This document shows, piece after piece, positions 36,900-39,157 of a DNA stretch of 39,157 nt. The position numbers and the translations under genes were made by a program. The first letter of the stretch is position 1. Every line of letters starts with the position of its first letter. The notes beneath the pieces are model-generated. The model saw only the letters and a list, made by a program, of their open reading frames with translations, did no database searches and had not been told where the DNA came from. The DNA is from Pseudomonadota bacterium (GTDB lineage: Bacteria > Pseudomonadota > Gammaproteobacteria > Pseudomonadales > Pseudomonadaceae): assembly GCA_023431055.1 (NCBI GenBank), contig JAEYXX010000081.1, positions 1 through 39,157 of the forward strand, written 5' to 3'.

Positions 36900-37505
36900 T
36901 TAGTGCAGACCCTGGATGAAGCTGGATACGGCTTCAATATCCTTGTTGCTCAGCTTGGCCGCAATGGCACGCATGATCATCGCATCACCGTCGTTGGTGC
37001 GGTCACCCTCGCGGAAGTCGGTCAGCTGCTTGGCGGTGTACTGCGCATGCTGACCACCCAGGTGCGGGTAACCAGCGGCGGCAAGACCGGCACCGTTAGG
37101 CGCATGGCAACCGATGCAGGCCGGCATGCCTTCTTCCAGCTTGCCGCCACGGAACAGCGCTTCACCACGCTCGACCAGCTTGGGATCGGCAGCGCCGACG
37201 CTCATCTTCTGGCTGGCGAAATAGGCGGCGATGTCAGCCATGTCCTGATCGCTGAGATTGTCCAGCATACCGGTCATTTCAATGATCGGACGGGCGCCGG
37301 ACTTGATGTCGTGCAGCTGCTTGAGCAAGTAACGCTCGCCCTGACCGGCCAGCTTGGGAAAGTTTGGCGCAGGGCTATTGCCATCGACACCATGGCAGGC
37401 ACCACAGACAGCAACTTTGCCCTGACCGGCTTCGGCATCGCCAGCAGCCTGTGCCACGCCGGTGAGGCCCAGGGTCAACAGCAGACTCACGAGTACTTTG
37501 TTCAT
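36900..37505 (-). CDS. cc4: Diheme cytochrome c4
   Basis: The product has 201 residues with a signal peptide (about 1-20). Two heme-binding motifs, Cys34-Gly-Ala-Cys37-His38 and Cys130-Ile-Gly-Cys133-His134, occur in two similar halves, each with a distal Met. Cytochrome c4 passes electrons to terminal oxidases, often cbb3-type, in the periplasm. It follows the c5-type cytochrome by 50 bases and ends at a terminator. In PAO1 the same gene is PA5490. Confidence 0.94.
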   Translation of the reverse strand: MNKVLVSLLLTLGLTGVAQAAGDAEAGQGKVAVCGACHGVDGNSPAPNFPKLAGQGERYLLKQLHDIKSGARPIIEMTGMLDNLSDQDMADIAAYFASQKMSVGAADPKLVERGEALFRGGKLEEGMPACIGCHAPNGAGLAAAGYPHLGGQHAQYTAKQLTDFREGDRTNDGDAMIMRAIAAKLSNKDIEAVSSFIQGLH

Positions 37506-37555
37506 CAGCTAATCCAATTACGGCTAAGAGAGATAAGGGTTATCGGCGGGCCTGC

Positions 37556-37846
37556 TCATTCGGTCATCAGGGTGATGACCGCCTGGTAGTCCTCGTCCGT
37601 GCAGTCCATGCACAAGCCGCGAGGCGGCATGGCATTCAAACCATTGGTGACGCTCTGCACCATTACATCCATACCCTTGGCCAGACGCGGCTCCCAGGCG
37701 GCCTTGTCGCCCTTCTGCGGGGCGGTGGGTATCTGGCCATTGTGGCAGACGCCACAGGAACGGTCGTACACGGCTTGCGGATCCTGGGCGGCATGACCAT
37801 GAGAAGACAGGGTCAAAAAAACAGCCGCGAGCAGCATTTTCTTCAT
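37556..37846 (-). CDS. c5-type monoheme cytochrome c
   Basis: The product has 96 residues with a signal peptide (about 1-20). The single heme motif is Cys31-Gly-Val-Cys34-His35, the likely axial Met is Met73 in N-A-M-P-P-R-G, and Cys79 and Cys82 (C-M-D-C) match the disulfide pair of c5 cytochromes. I chose the ATG at 37846, which has GAGG nine bases upstream; a longer frame from 37945 would have no signal peptide at its start. It would carry electrons in the periplasm. It is first of the two-cytochrome operon. Confidence 0.88.
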   Translation of the reverse strand: MKKMLLAAVFLTLSSHGHAAQDPQAVYDRSCGVCHNGQIPTAPQKGDKAAWEPRLAKGMDVMVQSVTNGLNAMPPRGLCMDCTDEDYQAVITLMTE

Positions 37847-37959
37847 CAGATCAGCCTCATCAGGGTGGGGAACGTCCTGCTTTCTATCGAGCAGAGATGT
37901 AATCGCTCCCGGCAATCGGGTTCCTGCGGATGGGACAAAGCGCACACAAAATCTGCGGC

Positions 37960-37965
37960 ATTATA
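37960..37965 (-). promoter_or_regulatory. -10 element of the cytochrome operon
   Basis: A perfect TATAAT on the minus strand, in TATATAATGCC, gives a start near 37953 and a leader of about 107 bases. The -35 position holds TTTCCG, a weak match, so an activator may help. Confidence 0.5.
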
Positions 37966-38056
37966 TACTGGCGACGCTGAAACGGAAACGACGCCGCTTG
38001 CCACGCCACCGGGCGTGCCGCAGGTGCGCGGAAATGTCGCAAGCCCTCGAGCCGCC

Positions 38057-38197
38057 AGAGGGTATCTACAAAGCAGCGAGCGAAGGCCAGGCAAGGCGGA
38101 GGCAGCCGAGAAAGCGGAATGTACGAGTAGTACATGAGCATTTTGAGGCTGGTTCCAACGCAGCATGGTCGAGCGCAGCAATTTGTAGGCACCCTCT
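38057..38197. repeat. MITE-like element with 16-bp terminal inverted repeats
   Basis: The ends AGAGGGTATCTACAAA (38057-38072) and TTTGTAGGCACCCTCT (38182-38197) are inverted repeats with 14 of 16 positions matching. The 141-bp block holds an internal ATGTAC-GAGTA-GTACAT hairpin (38119-38135) and no gene. No clear flanking duplication is visible. The rest of the 37847-38228 gap holds only the cytochrome -10 element. Confidence 0.5.
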
Positions 38198-38228
38198 CAT
38201 GGAGTCGAGGCAACCACCGGATACCTCC

Positions 38229-38879
38229 ATGCTCCCGAAGAATCCCATCATCGGTCTGTGCCAGCAGGCCAGCTTCCTCATCAGTGCCGCCAAGGTCGAC
38301 CAGTGCCCCGAGGACAGCGGCCTGGAAGTCGCCTTCGCCGGCCGTTCCAACGCGGGCAAGTCGAGCGCGCTCAACACCCTGACTCATGCCAGCCTGGCGC
38401 GCACGTCGAAGACGCCGGGGCGCACCCAGCTGCTCAACTTCTTCCGCCTGGATGACGAACGCCGTCTGGTGGACCTACCCGGCTACGGCTACGCCAAGGT
38501 ACCGATCCCGCTCAAGCAGCACTGGCAGAAGCATCTGGAAGCCTATCTGGGTAGTCGCGAGAGCCTGTGCGGGCTGGTGTTGATGATGGATATCCGTCAC
38601 CCGCTGACCGAGTTCGACTGCATGATGCTGGACTGGTCGGTGGCCAGCGGCATGCCGCTGCACATTCTGCTGACCAAGGCCGACAAGCTGGCCTTCGGCG
38701 CGGCGAAGAACGCCCTGCTCAAGGTCCGTCAGGACATTCGCAAGCAGTGGGGCGAAGGCATCAGCATCCAGCTGTTTTCGGCGCCCAAGCGCATGGGCGT
38801 GGAAGAGGCGCAGATGGTGCTGGCCGGCTGGTTGGACCTGTTGCCGGAAGAGGATGAGGAAAGCGCTGAGGAGGAATGA
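38229..38879 (+). CDS. engB: Ribosome-biogenesis GTPase EngB (YihA/YsxC)
   Basis: The product has 216 residues with G1 G-R-S-N-A-G-K-S (38-45), G3 D-L-P-G (82-85) and G4 T-K-A-D (149-152). The start [10 protein letters not shown] at 38229 lines up with the P. aeruginosa protein; longer in-frame starts lie in the MITE-like repeat or just after it and are rejected. No good ribosome site is seen. EngB helps assemble the 50S ribosome subunit. It is usual for engB to lie beside polA, which would be just past the window. Confidence 0.93.
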   Translation: MLPKNPIIGLCQQASFLISAAKVDQCPEDSGLEVAFAGRSNAGKSSALNTLTHASLARTSKTPGRTQLLNFFRLDDERRLVDLPGYGYAKVPIPLKQHWQKHLEAYLGSRESLCGLVLMMDIRHPLTEFDCMMLDWSVASGMPLHILLTKADKLAFGAAKNALLKVRQDIRKQWGEGISIQLFSAPKRMGVEEAQMVLAGWLDLLPEEDEESAEEE

Positions 38880-38976
38880 AGCGCAGGGTGAGCTGTGCGC
38901 TACGAGATCGTAGGGAGTATTCAGTGCCCACTATGGAACAGCAGGAGCAAGCCCACCCTCTCCCGCCCTTCGGGCA

Positions 38977-39000
38977 CCCTCTCCCGCAAGCGGGAGAGGG
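38977..39000. repeat. Palindrome CCCTCTCCCG-CAAG-CGGGAGAGGG after engB
   Basis: This is a perfect 10-bp inverted repeat with a 4-base loop. A related half-copy, CACCCTCTCCCGC, is repeated at 38954-38966 and 38975-38987. Such CTCTCCCGC palindromes are dispersed in many proteobacterial genomes and may cap the engB transcript. Confidence 0.65.
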
Positions 39001-39010
39001 TCATCAGATC

Positions 39011-39028
39011 GCCGCTAGCGGCCTTTTT
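39011..39028 (+). terminator. Intrinsic terminator of engB
   Basis: GCCGCTAGCGGC (39011-39022) is a perfect palindrome followed by C and five T. It lies 131 bases after the stop. Confidence 0.7.
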
Positions 39029-39034
39029 ACAGGC

Positions 39035-39157
39035 AAAAAAAACCCCGAGCTTCGTATGGGGAGGGAGAAGTTCGGGGTTCAAGGTCTGAACCGCTAGGGC
39101 GGGGTTCAGATGTCTGCCAACACTTAACACAACAAAGGAGCATTGAAGGGCTTAACG
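39035..39157 (-). ncRNA. ersA: Spot 42-like small RNA ErsA, 5' end at or past the window edge
   Basis: In P. aeruginosa the 132-nt sRNA ErsA lies between engB and polA. The minus strand here has the expected layout: an unstructured 5' part, the stem TCTGAACC/GGTTCAGA (39110-39085), then a terminator stem AACCCCGA/TCGGGGTT with the pyrimidine-rich CTTCTCCCTCCCCATACG loop, and eight T (39042-39035). C-rich loops of this kind pair with Shine-Dalgarno sequences; in P. aeruginosa ErsA represses algC and is induced by the AlgU sigma factor. The identification rests on place and structure. The exact 5' end is not visible. Confidence 0.75.

Noticed and set aside
37998..38228. A 5' extension of engB by up to 77 residues
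   Set aside because: It runs through the MITE-like repeat and lacks resemblance to EngB. The conserved start M-L-P-K-N-P lies at 38229.

Overview
This window comes from a high-GC pseudomonad chromosome. The gene runs algB-kinB, ampDh2-marC-dgcH-(EEP)-dsbA-cc4-cytochrome-engB and phoU-pstB-pstA-pstC-pstS are the syntenic core of Pseudomonas. A REP of the GCGGATAAATCCGCTCCTACA type is also present. The P. mendocina/oleovorans-like branch seems a reasonable guess, but this is inference. No tRNA, rRNA, CRISPR array, prophage or transposase gene was seen.

Region 1 (1-8030) is the end of a second, lateral-type flagellar locus. It holds the 3' end of a flagellin gene (+), a membrane-anchored ToxR/LafZ-like regulator with a small membrane partner (+), and an eight-gene operon on the minus strand: fliD, fliS, fliT, fliK, fliL, fliA (sigma-28), motA, motB. 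That order equals the lafBCDEFSTU order of lateral (Flag-2) systems. Textbook sigma-54 (-24/-12) promoters precede both the LafZ-like gene and the fliD operon.

Region 2 (8030-17560) has a REP cluster, an M23 peptidase, a response regulator with an alanine/proline linker, and the phosphate locus. The pst genes lie in the order pstS-pstC-pstA-pstB-phoU on the minus strand, with separate Pho boxes before pstS and pstC.

Region 3 (17560-23610) holds a dispersed repeat, a DUF2383 (PA2169-like) gene, a triple-BON secreted protein, algB-kinB and a two-gene operon of small exported or membrane proteins. The BON gene and the small-protein operon each have a sigma-54 promoter. Each also has the same 15-bp palindrome, CGTGCAA-N-TTGCACG, centred 104-105 bp upstream of the promoter GG. 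AlgB, encoded between them, is a bacterial enhancer-binding protein that keeps a GSFTGA sigma-54 loop, so it is the obvious candidate activator. This is the most interesting signal in the window.

Region 4 (23600-30220) is an overlapping signalling operon: a CHASE3-GAF hybrid kinase with three receivers, a CheR, a CheB methylesterase domain, and a receiver-kinase. A single-domain receiver is divergent from it. It sits between kinB and ampDh2, which are neighbours in P. aeruginosa PAO1.

Region 5 (30230-39157) holds ampDh2, a MarC-family gene, an NCS2 nucleobase permease broken by two frameshifts, dgcH, an endonuclease/exonuclease/phosphatase-family gene, dsbA, cytochrome c4, a c5-type cytochrome, a MITE-like repeat, engB, and on the minus strand at the window edge the Spot 42-like sRNA ErsA.
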